DNA of 64,000 bases from Acinetobacter lwoffii (GCF_019048525.1 NZ_CP077369.1:496001-560000); one strand, 5' to 3'; shown: positions 37,931 to 49,879, counted from the stretch's first letter. Notes: generated by a model not told the origin, from the sequence alone. A program made the numbers and translations.

Positions 37931-38962
37931 ATGCCATTCCCGTCGATATTCAAAGCCTGTGTGCTTGCTGGTAGCGTGCTGCTTCTTGGGGGCTGCCAAC
38001 AGCCCTCAGATCCACAGATCCAGGTCGAACAGACTGAGGCGAAGCAAACGCAAAGTCCAGTCAGTGACTTTAGCCTCATGTGCCAGAATATTGAAAAAAA
38101 TATGTCCCAGATTAATGACCAGCGCACGACGTTTGCGCTGGAGCAGATTAATCAGGATCTTAAAGTGTGCCTGCCGTTGATGGACTTGGCGGAGCAGAAG
38201 CAACTGATGCAGCGCTCTACCGAAATGTATCAGCGCTTTTTAAAGGTGGATCGCACCGAATTTCAGCAACGCGCCTTTGAGCAGTATGCACTGGAAATGG
38301 CGCAGCATCCCACCATTCAGCATGCGCATTTTCAACAGCTCACCTCACGTGACCAGTATCTGTTAAAACACAAGGGGCAGGCTTATGTAGAACTGCTGGA
38401 TCTGGGGGATGGCACTTTACATTATCGCCGCAGTCCGGAATATCTGGCGCGTATTTTTGCCCCTTATTTACCGGCCGCTGAAAAAGCCTTTATTGAAAAT
38501 CTGGCGGAACAGAATATGGAACCGGTGCTGGTGGAAAAACGCCTGCAGATTGAAGCCACTGATATTGCAGCCCGCAGTCTGCTTTGGGAAGACTATCTCA
38601 AGACTTATCCGAATAGCAGTTATAAACGCGATGCTGAATATCTGCTGAAGCAATATACCTATTTCCTGTTTAGAGGTACCGAGCAATCCCCGGTGTCGGA
38701 AGATTATCGCGATCGTTATGCTGTGGATACCAGTCATCTGGAAACTATTATTGGACTATCAAACGGCCAGAAATCAACGCTGTCCACACAGGCACGCCTG
38801 TTTCTGGAATTTCTGGACATGACTCCGGAACAGCGCCAACAAGTCTTGCCTGCCGATTATAGAAACCGCTCGGAAGCAGAACAGATTCTGTACTATGCCC
38901 AGATCAGCCCGCCCTCACAAAAATATGATAAAGACTGCTTTACCGATGCCATCTGTATCTAG
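37931..38962 (+). CDS. Putative lipoprotein of unknown function
   Basis: 343 residues from the ATG at 37931; a GTG two codons upstream is the alternative. The N-terminus is a lipoprotein signal with lipobox LLGGC (Cys22), so the protein is probably anchored in the outer membrane. The mature part is largely helical and hydrophilic, with two cysteines near the middle of the first third (LMCQNI, LKVCLP) and two at the end (KDCFTDAICI), which could form disulfides. The repeated short helices resemble a tetratricopeptide-like scaffold but no motif is certain. Family not recognised. It lies alone between tolC and thiC. Confidence 0.8.
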   Translation: MPFPSIFKACVLAGSVLLLGGCQQPSDPQIQVEQTEAKQTQSPVSDFSLMCQNIEKNMSQINDQRTTFALEQINQDLKVCLPLMDLAEQKQLMQRSTEMYQRFLKVDRTEFQQRAFEQYALEMAQHPTIQHAHFQQLTSRDQYLLKHKGQAYVELLDLGDGTLHYRRSPEYLARIFAPYLPAAEKAFIENLAEQNMEPVLVEKRLQIEATDIAARSLLWEDYLKTYPNSSYKRDAEYLLKQYTYFLFRGTEQSPVSEDYRDRYAVDTSHLETIIGLSNGQKSTLSTQARLFLEFLDMTPEQRQQVLPADYRNRSEAEQILYYAQISPPSQKYDKDCFTDAICI

Positions 38963-39074
38963 TTGGGATCAGTTTCACCTTCAATCAATATCGCCATGTC
39001 TAAATCAATCCTCGTTTAAAGTTGAGCGATTTAGACCTGTTTATTCTGCCTAAACTGAGCTAAGCTTTAGCCTC

Positions 39075-39192
39075 GCTTGACGGAGCGCGAGTAATGCCTC
39101 GCTGAGATCATGTGATTCCTTTTATCGTTATCAGGAATTGAGCATGAGTACCGTTGAACCTGATCAGGTTAATACCTGCGTAGGAATCAAGC
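39075..39192 (+). promoter_or_regulatory. TPP (THI-box) riboswitch
   Basis: The conserved core CTGAGA (within GCTGAGATC, 39101-39109) and the block TTGAACCTGATC..GGTTAATACCTGCGTAGGAA define the thiamine pyrophosphate aptamer. P1 is GCTTGA (39075-39080) with TCAAGC (39187-39192). It lies about 100 bases before thiC. The 3' P1 strand GAATCAAGC (39184-39192) is also perfectly complementary to GCTTGATTC (39255-39263) near the thiC ribosome site, a possible expression platform. Confidence 0.96.
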
Positions 39193-39260
39193 CAGCTAAA
39201 AACCCAGCCCTTGCTTTATCTGTTCAGGATAAATCTGCCTACGTTTTTGGTCGTGCTTGA

Positions 39261-41186
<1,926 letters not shown>

Positions 41187-41219
41187 AACTGTAAAAAAAA
41201 CAGTTGTCTTCAAAAAAAA

Positions 41220-41259
41220 CTCAGATAGGATGAAAATAAATCAATTCATTCTATCTGAG
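41220..41259 (+). repeat. 13-bp inverted repeat across the nudF start region
   Basis: The arms at 41220-41232 (CTCAGATAGGATG) and 41247-41259 (CATTCTATCTGAG) pair fully with one G-T wobble around a 14-base loop. The left arm contains one candidate ATG (41230) and the right arm ends three bases before the other (41263). An A-run precedes the left arm, so it could also end transcription on the minus strand. Confidence 0.7.
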
Positions 41260-41262
41260 CAT

Positions 41263-41898
41263 ATGAATATTATTAAACAGGCCTCTTATAATAAAAAAGA
41301 CTTTAGCGTAGAGGCACGTGAGTTCTTGTACCAGGGATTTATTCAGGTAGAAAAAGTCAGCCTGAAACACCGTTTATTTAATCAGGAAAGCTCAACCCCT
41401 ATTTTGCAACGTGAGCTGATTCATCGGCCAGAAGCAGCGGGTGTGCTGATGTACAATCATCAACAGCAGAAATTCGGCCTGATCGAACAGTTCCGGATTG
41501 GCGGACTGGATGATATCGACTCTCCTTGGCAACTCGAAGTAATTGCTGGCGTTCTGGATGGCGATGAAGCGCCTGAAACATGCATCCGTCGCGAAGCACT
41601 CGAAGAATCAGGCTGTACCCTGGATGAGCTGCAGCACATTTTCAGCTTCTATCCGTCCGCCGGGGCATGTTCCGAATTATTTCATTTATATGTGGCGCAG
41701 ACCGAATTGCCTGAACAGGGCGGTATTTTTGGCATGCCGGATGAAGGTGAAAATATCCAGCTGCATATTCTGGATTATGCTGATATTCCGTCCTTGCTCA
41801 CGAATGGTCGCTTAAGAAATGCACCTGTCATTATGGCCTTGCAATGGTTGCAACAACATATTCATACTGCAGGAATATGTCTAAGGGGAAAGACATGA
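41263..41898 (+). CDS. nudF: ADP-ribose pyrophosphatase NudF
   Basis: Nudix hydrolase that splits ADP-ribose to AMP and ribose 5-phosphate. The Nudix box is readable as GVLDGDEAPETC followed by IRREALEESGC; upstream SPWQLEVIAG and downstream FYPSAGACSE also fit the family, and the C-terminal VIMALQWLQQH closely matches E. coli NudF. The ATG at 41263 gives 211 residues (E. coli 209); the ATG at 41230 would add 11 and has AGG directly against it. Neither has a normal ribosome site, and a long hairpin covers both. The gene overlaps cpdA by four bases. Confidence 0.92.
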   Translation: MNIIKQASYNKKDFSVEAREFLYQGFIQVEKVSLKHRLFNQESSTPILQRELIHRPEAAGVLMYNHQQQKFGLIEQFRIGGLDDIDSPWQLEVIAGVLDGDEAPETCIRREALEESGCTLDELQHIFSFYPSAGACSELFHLYVAQTELPEQGGIFGMPDEGENIQLHILDYADIPSLLTNGRLRNAPVIMALQWLQQHIHTAGICLRGKT

Positions 41899-42707
41899 GT
41901 TTTCAGCAGTCAAGCATAAACACACAGCCAGATTGGACCATTATCCAGATTTCTGATACCCATTTGATGGATCGGGAAGAGCTGGAATTTGCCCGGATGA
42001 ATCCCGAGCAGAGTTTTCACGAGGTGATGCAGCAGATCCAACAGCGCTTTCCCCAAATGGATGCACTGATTCATACCGGTGATCTGGCACAGGTGCCGGT
42101 CGAGCAGACTTATCAACGCTATTTAGCATTTGTCCAGTCTTTAAACGTGCCGTATTATCAGATTCCAGGTAACCATGACGATTCTCGGGTGTTCCCTTTT
42201 CACCAGCATGCGAATCAGGTACATGCCATTCATTTTGGCACCTGGACCATGATCCTGTTAAATAGTGCCGTTCAAGGCAAGATCGATGGCTGGGTGGAAC
42301 AAGCTCAACTCGATCAATTGGACCAATTATTGCTTGAATTTAAGCATCAGCATGTCATTGTCGCTTGCCATCATCATCCTTTTGCGATGAAATCGTACTG
42401 GATTGATCAGCACCGGCTGAAAAATGCTGAAGATTTAAAAGATGTACTGGCTCGGCATCATAATATCAAGCTGGTTCTGTTTGGTCATGTGCATCAGGAT
42501 TCCTGCAACGAATGGCATGGCATCTACTTTTTATCCACGCCATCGACCAGTGTGCAGTTTAAACCTAAAAGTGAAGATTTCGCGCTAGATCAGGCGGCAC
42601 CAGGTTATCGTGTATTACATTTGCAACAAAATGGTGAGTTTGATACCTATATTGAACGGGTGGCATTGAGCCAGCAAAATATTAATACCGAAATTTCAGG
42701 TTATTAA
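41895..42707 (+). CDS. cpdA: 3',5'-cyclic-AMP phosphodiesterase CpdA
   Basis: Metallophosphoesterase that hydrolyses cAMP. The metal-binding motifs follow in order: ISDTHL, HTGDLAQ, PGNHDDSR, ACHHHPF and FGHVHQD. 270 residues from the ATG at 41895, which overlaps the nudF stop as ATGA and has AAGGGG upstream; longer in-frame starts inside nudF are less likely. nudF and cpdA also lie together in E. coli, which supports the assignment. Confidence 0.92.
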   Translation: MSFQQSSINTQPDWTIIQISDTHLMDREELEFARMNPEQSFHEVMQQIQQRFPQMDALIHTGDLAQVPVEQTYQRYLAFVQSLNVPYYQIPGNHDDSRVFPFHQHANQVHAIHFGTWTMILLNSAVQGKIDGWVEQAQLDQLDQLLLEFKHQHVIVACHHHPFAMKSYWIDQHRLKNAEDLKDVLARHHNIKLVLFGHVHQDSCNEWHGIYFLSTPSTSVQFKPKSEDFALDQAAPGYRVLHLQQNGEFDTYIERVALSQQNINTEISGY

Positions 42708-42917
42708 CTTTTCAATTTGTTTTTTTTGCATTACTTTATTGCAACCAAAGGAAATGTGATATGCATAGTCCAGACATCAAAGACTATCAATAAGCATAAA
42801 AAGTCTATATGATGACGGCCCCCATAGGAGGATAATCTTTCTACAGGGTGGATAAAAAACTGCATATCACCATATTTTTTGCGTAGCAATCATACGCATA
42901 GATGAGGAATGCCCTAA

Positions 42918-43445
42918 ATGGCGAATGACAACCAAAATCAAGTCTTAGACAATCAAACTGATGTTGTAGAAGAGAAAGCTGCAAAGCGCGTACGCAAATC
43001 TAAGCCTAAAACGACTGACGGTGGTTCTACTGCTAGCTTATTTGGTATTGAACCTTATCAACCTAAAAAAAATGAAGAATACATGTCTGAAGGTCAGCTT
43101 CAGCATTTCCGCCAAATCTTGCTGGCTTGGAAAGCTGAGTTGATGTCAGAAGTGGATCGTACCCTCAATACGATGCAAGACGAAAATACTGCTCTTCCAG
43201 ATGTGAATGACCGTGCGACTCAGGAAGAAGAGTTTGCGATTGAGTTACGTACCCGTGACCGTGAACGTAAACTGATTCGTAAAATCGAACAGTCGATCGA
43301 AGCAATCCAGAATGATGACTATGGTTTCTGTGAAACTTGTGGTATCGAGATTGGCTTGCGTCGTTTAGAAGCACGTCCAACGGCTACTTTATGTATTGAC
43401 TGCAAAACCCTTGCAGAGATCAAAGAGAAGCAAAATAACGGTTAA
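42918..43445 (+). CDS. dksA: RNA polymerase-binding transcription factor DksA
   Basis: Secondary-channel RNAP factor that works with ppGpp in the stringent response. 175 residues, longer than E. coli (151) by an N-terminal basic extension (KAAKRVRKSKPKT). The coiled-coil with the conserved acidic tip (DENTALPDVNDRATQEEE) and the C4 zinc finger FCETCG..CIDC are intact. gluQ follows, as in E. coli. Confidence 0.96.
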   Translation: MANDNQNQVLDNQTDVVEEKAAKRVRKSKPKTTDGGSTASLFGIEPYQPKKNEEYMSEGQLQHFRQILLAWKAELMSEVDRTLNTMQDENTALPDVNDRATQEEEFAIELRTRDRERKLIRKIEQSIEAIQNDDYGFCETCGIEIGLRRLEARPTATLCIDCKTLAEIKEKQNNG

Positions 43446-43460
43446 GTATGTCTGTAAATA

Positions 43461-43504
43461 ATCCTCCCCTAACCCCTCCTTTAAAAAAGGAGGGGGACAA
43501 CAGG
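43461..43504 (+). repeat. Short palindromic repeat between dksA and gluQ
   Basis: CCCCTCCTTT (43473-43482) and AAAGGAGGGG (43486-43495) form a perfect 10-bp hairpin with an AAA loop, flanked by ATCCTCCCCTAA. The same type of element is common in many bacterial genomes and, read in one frame, encodes NPPLTPPLKKEG. Here its right arm supplies the GGAGG ribosome site of gluQ. Confidence 0.75.
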
Positions 43505-44368
43505 ATGGCTTATGTGGGCCGGTTCGCGCCATCGCCAACCGGCCCTTTGCATTTTGGCTCCCTCATTACCGCAGTTGCCAGTTACTGCGATGCCAAAGCC
43601 AATCAAGGCACATGGCTGGTCCGGATTGAAGACACCGATATTCCCCGCATTTATCCCGGCAGCGAAGAGCATATCCTGCGTGCCATGGATGCCTTTCAGC
43701 TTGAACCTGATGCCGAAATCATTTTCCAGAAAGACCGTTTAGATATTTACGAAGACGTCATCCAGCAATTACGTCAGCAAGACCTAGTCTATGCCTGTCA
43801 ATGTACCCGTAAAATGCTCGGTTCCAACCATATCTATCAGGATACCTGCCGCAACTTGGGTCTGGCTTTTGAGCATCAGGCCATCCGTTTAAAAGTTGAA
43901 GATGTTGAAATCTGTTTTGAAGACCGGCTGCAAGGTCAGCACTGTTCAGAACTGAAAAAAGATCTGGGCGATTTTGTCTTAAAACGTCGTGACGGCATTA
44001 TGAATTACCAGCTGGCTGTAGTAGTCGATGACTATCTGCAAGGTATGACTCATGCGGTACGTGGAGCTGATCTTTTAGATAATACCGAACGGCAAATCTA
44101 TCTGGGACAGTTACTCGGTTATCCGCGTCTGAGCTATATGCATCTACCGCTGGCAATGAATGATCAGGGGCAAAAACTGTCAAAACAGAATCTGGCCCAA
44201 GCACTGGATTTAACTCAGGCACCGCAATTATTAAAACAGGCACTTCAGGCTTTGCATCAGGCTGAAGTTGATTTGGACACTCCCGATCGGATGCTGCAAC
44301 AGGCGGTAGTACAATGGGACATTGAGCGGATTCCACATACAACTGAGCTACAAGGTCACTATTTATAA
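43505..44368 (+). CDS. gluQ: Glutamyl-Q tRNA(Asp) synthetase
   Basis: Paralogue of glutamyl-tRNA synthetase catalytic domain that attaches Glu to queuosine of tRNA-Asp. 287 residues from the ATG at 43505 (MAYVGRFAPSPTG); the earlier in-frame ATG at 43448 only adds codons from a palindromic repeat and is rejected. The HIGH-like motif is GPLHFGSL, the KMSKS-like motif QKLSKQN; zinc ligands include YACQCTRK and DTCR. No anticodon-binding domain, as expected. Follows dksA, the conserved arrangement. Confidence 0.94.
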   Translation: MAYVGRFAPSPTGPLHFGSLITAVASYCDAKANQGTWLVRIEDTDIPRIYPGSEEHILRAMDAFQLEPDAEIIFQKDRLDIYEDVIQQLRQQDLVYACQCTRKMLGSNHIYQDTCRNLGLAFEHQAIRLKVEDVEICFEDRLQGQHCSELKKDLGDFVLKRRDGIMNYQLAVVVDDYLQGMTHAVRGADLLDNTERQIYLGQLLGYPRLSYMHLPLAMNDQGQKLSKQNLAQALDLTQAPQLLKQALQALHQAEVDLDTPDRMLQQAVVQWDIERIPHTTELQGHYL

Positions 44369-44425
44369 AAACAGCTTTTCACTTAAGCTAGACTTCTAGA
44401 ATGAAAAATTGATAGGAAGAAGAGT

Positions 44426-44686
44426 ATGTTTTTTATTTTTGGCGTCGGCCCTAAAACCAAAACCATTGAGAAAAGCCAGTTTCTGTGTCCGGTCTGCCGT
44501 ACTCGTTCGGGCTATGAGCTAAAACAGCAGCGTAATTATTTTTCTTTATTTTTTATACCCTTGATTCCACTTTCCAAGCCTAAATCTGCTTTTGTGACCT
44601 GTTCCAATTGTGGAACCGCAATGCCGAGCACGGTACTGGACCATGCTCAGCCAGAGCCAGGACGAAACTCCAATCTAGAAGCTTGA
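44426..44686 (+). CDS. Small zinc-ribbon protein
   Basis: 86 residues with two CxxC pairs (FLCPVCRTRSGYEL near 20-30 and VTCSNCGTA near 58-66) separated by a hydrophobic stretch NYFSLFFIPLIPLSK. This is the pattern of the zinc-ribbon 15 type family; the hydrophobic FSLFFIPLIPL loop is conserved there. Function unknown. GAAGAAGAG precedes the ATG. The 3' end overlaps the convergent ftsW by 12 bases. Confidence 0.82.
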   Translation: MFFIFGVGPKTKTIEKSQFLCPVCRTRSGYELKQQRNYFSLFFIPLIPLSKPKSAFVTCSNCGTAMPSTVLDHAQPEPGRNSNLEA

Positions 44687-45871
44687 TTCTTCGCGGCTTG
44701 GATTGGCCTGACGCGTGGTCGAATCAATTTTCAGAATCAGACTGATCATGACCGCACAGATAATCAGGGATGAACCGCCATAACTAATAAATGGCAAGGT
44801 CAAACCCTTGGTCGGCAACATGCCCATATTCATACCGGCATTCACCAGAATCTGTAACAGGAAAATGATACTGATGCCATAAGCCAGATAGCCGGCACGC
44901 AAATATTGATGCTGCAAGGCGCGGTGTCCAATGCGGATACAGCAAACCAGCATGGTGAAGGACAAGATCAGGATGGTTGAAATGCCTAAAAAGCCAAATT
45001 CTTCACCCAAAATTGCCAGCATGAAATCGGTATGCGCCTCAGGCAAATAAGACATTTTCTGGATACTATGCCCCAAGCCTACCCCTGCCCACTCCCCACG
45101 GCCAAAGGCCATAAGGGCATTAGAGAGCTGATAACCGGTGCCTAAGGGATCTTCCCAAGGATTCGAAAAAGACAGCAGACGTTGCAGACGATACGGTTCC
45201 AACAGAATCGCGGCAGCAAATGCGCCGACCAAGGTCATAAAAGCCACACCGAACTGAATCCACGGCGCACCCGCCAGAAAGAACACGCCAAGCATGGTTA
45301 AGGTAATTACCACGGTTGCACCCAAGTCAGGCTCGAGAATAATCAAACCGACGGTAGCACCCATGATGGCACTTAAACGGACCAGACCCTTGATATTATT
45401 CCGTACTTCTTCCGCACGGCGCACCACGTAGTCTGCAGTAAAAATTGCCATCATCACTTTGGCGACTTCCGAAGCCTGTAAGGTAAAGCCTGCGATCCGA
45501 ATCCAGCGTTTGGAACCATTGACTTCCGTCCCGACAAATAGCACGGCCACCAAAAGTACGATGGTAATAATCCACAAAAAGAAAGTGTTATTAAACCAGA
45601 CTTTTAAGGGGATTTTATAAGCCAGAAAAGCTGCTACGGCAGCGACAAAAATCGAAATCCCATGTCGGCTAATATAGTGAAACGGATTTTCATGCATACG
45701 TTCTGCATAGGGCATCGAGGCCGATGCCACCATGATCGAACCAATGCAGAGCAAAGCCAACACACAGAAAATCAATACATTCCGTGGATTCACTTCAGCA
45801 GGTATTCTAGGTATCCACTGCGTATAAAATTGATTTAATTTATTGATCGTAGTCTGAGCAAACCCAGCCAT
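44675..45871 (-). CDS. ftsW: Septal peptidoglycan glycosyltransferase FtsW
   Basis: SEDS-family polymerase of the divisome that works with FtsI. 398 residues with ten membrane helices. Family residues: PYRLQRLLSFSNPWEDPLGTGYQ, and the catalytic-site region YLPEAHTDFMLAILGEEFGFLG. The C-terminal MLPTKGLTLPFISYGGSSL is the SEDS signature. murD ends 20 bases upstream, so the two form part of a cell-wall cluster; murG and others are outside or elsewhere. Confidence 0.95.
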   Translation of the reverse strand: MAGFAQTTINKLNQFYTQWIPRIPAEVNPRNVLIFCVLALLCIGSIMVASASMPYAERMHENPFHYISRHGISIFVAAVAAFLAYKIPLKVWFNNTFFLWIITIVLLVAVLFVGTEVNGSKRWIRIAGFTLQASEVAKVMMAIFTADYVVRRAEEVRNNIKGLVRLSAIMGATVGLIILEPDLGATVVITLTMLGVFFLAGAPWIQFGVAFMTLVGAFAAAILLEPYRLQRLLSFSNPWEDPLGTGYQLSNALMAFGRGEWAGVGLGHSIQKMSYLPEAHTDFMLAILGEEFGFLGISTILILSFTMLVCCIRIGHRALQHQYLRAGYLAYGISIIFLLQILVNAGMNMGMLPTKGLTLPFISYGGSSLIICAVMISLILKIDSTTRQANPSREESSF

Positions 45872-45891
45872 ATCACGAATCCTTGTTATTC

Positions 45892-47378
<1,487 letters not shown>

Positions 47379-47400
47379 AAAATTCAGCCAGAAAAGGAAA

Positions 47401-47652
47401 TTATTTCCATTTCACCGCTTGTTGGGCTGGCTTTTCTTCTGAACTTTTTTCTGAAACCGGACAGGCACAGTTGCCACCACAGCCTGCAGCCATACCCGGT
47501 TGCAGCCATTTGGCCAGACGCTGCCAACCCTTGGCCGCACAGGCATCAGACAGCTTCTGAAAGACTGAATTAGAGGTGTTGGGAAACACCTTTTTGAATA
47601 CGACCAGCATGCTCCAAAGCACCAGCGCTGTCACAATTAGAATTTCAATCAT
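47401..47652 (-). CDS. Small Cys-rich single-pass membrane protein linked to feoB
   Basis: 83 residues. One N-terminal helix (IEILIVTALVLWSMLVVF), a basic amphipathic middle part (KGWQRLAKWLQPG), then a cysteine cluster CGGNCACP near residue 58-65 and a polar tail. Its place 59 bases after feoB on the same strand, before the operon terminator, parallels the FeoC or FeoB-associated Cys-rich proteins of other bacteria, but the sequence is not FeoC. A DUF6587-type family is possible. The cysteines suggest metal or redox chemistry, which is inference. Confidence 0.8.
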   Translation of the reverse strand: MIEILIVTALVLWSMLVVFKKVFPNTSNSVFQKLSDACAAKGWQRLAKWLQPGMAAGCGGNCACPVSEKSSEEKPAQQAVKWK

Positions 47653-47711
47653 CTCAATCTCCCATACCTATACAATGCAGCAAATTCAATTGGCCAAGGC
47701 CAAGCTGAGAT

Positions 47712-49568
47712 TTAGCCCAAATAATATGAAGCAATTTGATAAGTCAGGAATGACATGAAATATGCCAGACCAAACAGGTAAACAGTCATGATACTGACAG
47801 TTTTCCAGGAACCGGTTTCACGTTTAACTGTTGCCAGAGTCGCCAGACAATGTGGTGCATAAATAAACCACACCAGCAAAGACAAACCTGTCGCAACTGA
47901 CCAGCCCAGATCCCCTCCACCGCTGATTAGTGCAGCCAGACCTTCAGACATCGCATCTTCATCAACTGCCGACATCGCATAAACTGTGCCCAGTGCTGCA
48001 ACGACCACTTCACGCGCTGCCATCGCCGGAATCAGGGCAATACAGATCTGCCAGTTAAAACCGAGCGGTGCAAAGATTGGCTGCATCAGATGACCGAGCA
48101 TCCCTGCCAATGAATAATCAATGGCCGGCAGGGTTGCCCCTTCTGGGGGCTGCGGGAAAGTACATAGAAACCACAGCACAATCGATAAGGCGAAGATAAT
48201 ACCACCGACACGTTTCAAGAAGATTTTGCCGCGATCCAGCAAGCCGATCCAAACGTTCTTCAAATCCGGAAAACGGTAGCTTGGCAGCTCCATCAATAAC
48301 ATGTGCTGTGATTTATCTTTGTGGAAGAATTTCAACACAAAAGACACCAGCAAAGCACTTACGATACCCGCCATATACAGACCGAAGAGCACCAGACCTT
48401 GCAGATTCAGGAAGCCCCAGACAGTTTGTGCCGGTATAAATGCCGCAATCAGCAAGGCATAAACCGGCAAACGCGCCGAACAGGTCATTAAAGGTGCAAC
48501 AAAAATCGTGGTTAAACGATCTCGTGGATCACTGATGGTCCGCGATGCCATAATCCCCGGAATGGCACAGGCAAAGCTGGACAATAACGGAATAAAGGCA
48601 CGTCCTGACAAACCGGCTTTAAACATCAGTTTATCGAGCAAGAATGCTGCACGCGGTAAATAACCCGATTCTTCTAGTACTAAAATAAAGAAGAACAGAA
48701 TCAGAATCTGTGGCAGGAACACCACCACGCCACCGGCACCGGCAATAATCCCGTCCACCACCAGGCTATTCAGTAATGGGTGCGAAATATATTCGCCGAG
48801 GAACTCACCCAGCCAGCCAAAGAAGGATTCAATCCCATCCATAAACGGCGCAGCCCAGGCAAATACCGCCTGGAAAATCACGAACATCATTACAGCTAGG
48901 CTGAGTAAGCCCAATACCGGATGCAGAAAAATCTTGTCAAGAAAATCGGTACGCTTATCTTCCTGATCGACGAAATTGACCACGTCATTCAGAATGTTTT
49001 CTACGCGCTGGTGACTATCACCTTTCAAGCCACTGAGCTCAGTCTGTGGTACAGAATACTTGCCTTGATCTAGCGCATTTTTCAGGTTTTCAATGCCTGA
49101 ACTGCGCACAGCCACCGTTTCTACCACAGGCACGCCCAGTCGCTCAGACAGCTTCTGGGTATTGATCTGCATGCCACGACGGCGTGCTTCATCCATCATG
49201 TTCAGCACGACCAGCACCGGACGATCCAGCGCAATCATTTCCAGCACCAGACCCAGATGTAATTTCAGATTGGTGGCATCTACCACACACAAAAATGCAT
49301 CCTGCTCCTGCTCTTCCGCAATTTTACCTTGCACCACATTACGGGTGATTTCTTCATCCGGACTGGTCGCATCCAGACTATAAGTTCCCGGCAAATCCAG
49401 TACCCGTACCGCTTTGCCTGAAGCAAGCTGAAAAGTACCGACTTTACGTTCAACCGTCACACCCGCATAGTTACCGACTTTTTGGCGTGTTCCAGTTAAG
49501 TGGTTGAATAATGAAGTTTTACCGCAGTTAGGGTTACCGACAAGGGCAATACGTAATGTATCACTCAT
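47712..49568 (-). CDS. feoB: Ferrous iron transporter FeoB
   Basis: Inner-membrane Fe(II) importer with an N-terminal G domain. 618 residues, shorter than E. coli FeoB (773). The G motifs are GNPNCGKTSLFN (11-22), DLPGTYSL and NMMDEA; then a helical linker and the two Gate domains with SGRAFIPLLSSFACAIPGIMA and the APLMTCSARLPVY core. The C-terminus, with IYAPHCLATLATVKRE, closes after the last helices, so the shorter length looks native. The start overlaps the feoA stop by four bases. Confidence 0.95.
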   Translation of the reverse strand: MSDTLRIALVGNPNCGKTSLFNHLTGTRQKVGNYAGVTVERKVGTFQLASGKAVRVLDLPGTYSLDATSPDEEITRNVVQGKIAEEQEQDAFLCVVDATNLKLHLGLVLEMIALDRPVLVVLNMMDEARRRGMQINTQKLSERLGVPVVETVAVRSSGIENLKNALDQGKYSVPQTELSGLKGDSHQRVENILNDVVNFVDQEDKRTDFLDKIFLHPVLGLLSLAVMMFVIFQAVFAWAAPFMDGIESFFGWLGEFLGEYISHPLLNSLVVDGIIAGAGGVVVFLPQILILFFFILVLEESGYLPRAAFLLDKLMFKAGLSGRAFIPLLSSFACAIPGIMASRTISDPRDRLTTIFVAPLMTCSARLPVYALLIAAFIPAQTVWGFLNLQGLVLFGLYMAGIVSALLVSFVLKFFHKDKSQHMLLMELPSYRFPDLKNVWIGLLDRGKIFLKRVGGIIFALSIVLWFLCTFPQPPEGATLPAIDYSLAGMLGHLMQPIFAPLGFNWQICIALIPAMAAREVVVAALGTVYAMSAVDEDAMSEGLAALISGGGDLGWSVATGLSLLVWFIYAPHCLATLATVKRETGSWKTVSIMTVYLFGLAYFMSFLTYQIASYYLG

Positions 49569-49825
49569 GCCGACACCGCCTGTTCGATTTCAATTTTGGC
49601 TGCTTCTGATTTACGCAAAGCAAAACGTGTGAATCCAACTTGAATCAAAATGGGATCTCCACCAAAAATACCTTTAGTAATGACCTGTACCTTTGTACCT
49701 GGTACAAAGCCTAAAGTTTCCAAACGACTCGCGACGACATCGTGTAGAGCACTTTCACCATCAGTTGTTCGACTCACTTTTCGAATGATGGCAATTTGTT
49801 TTGCTTTTAAATCAGACAAACGCAC
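49565..49825 (-). CDS. feoA: FeoA family protein
   Basis: Small SH3-like cytoplasmic partner of FeoB, 86 residues. Pattern LETLGFVPGTKVQVITKGIFGGDPILIQVG with FALRKSEAAKIEI is typical. GTG start at 49825 with AGGAAT upstream. First gene of feoA-feoB-small Cys protein, behind a Fur-box-like site. Confidence 0.93.
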   Translation of the reverse strand: MRLSDLKAKQIAIIRKVSRTTDGESALHDVVASRLETLGFVPGTKVQVITKGIFGGDPILIQVGFTRFALRKSEAAKIEIEQAVSA

Positions 49826-49860
49826 CGTGAAATTCCTAAACTATTTTGTACAGTATACAA

Positions 49861-49879
49861 ACAAATGAGAATAATTAAC
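49861..49879. promoter_or_regulatory. Fur-box-like site upstream of feoA
   Basis: The 19-base stretch ACAAATGAGAATAATTAAC matches 13 of 19 positions of the Fur consensus (GATAATGATAATCATTATC). It lies 36 bases before the feoA start, a usual place for Fur repression of iron uptake. Confidence 0.6.

Noticed and set aside
43448..43504. Extended N-terminus of GluQ
   Set aside because: The codons come from a palindromic repeat and precede the family N-terminus MAYVGRFAPSPTG, which has its own GGAGG.
47712..49568. Truncated feoB
   Set aside because: Shorter than the E. coli protein, but the G domain, both Gate regions and a regular C-terminus are present.
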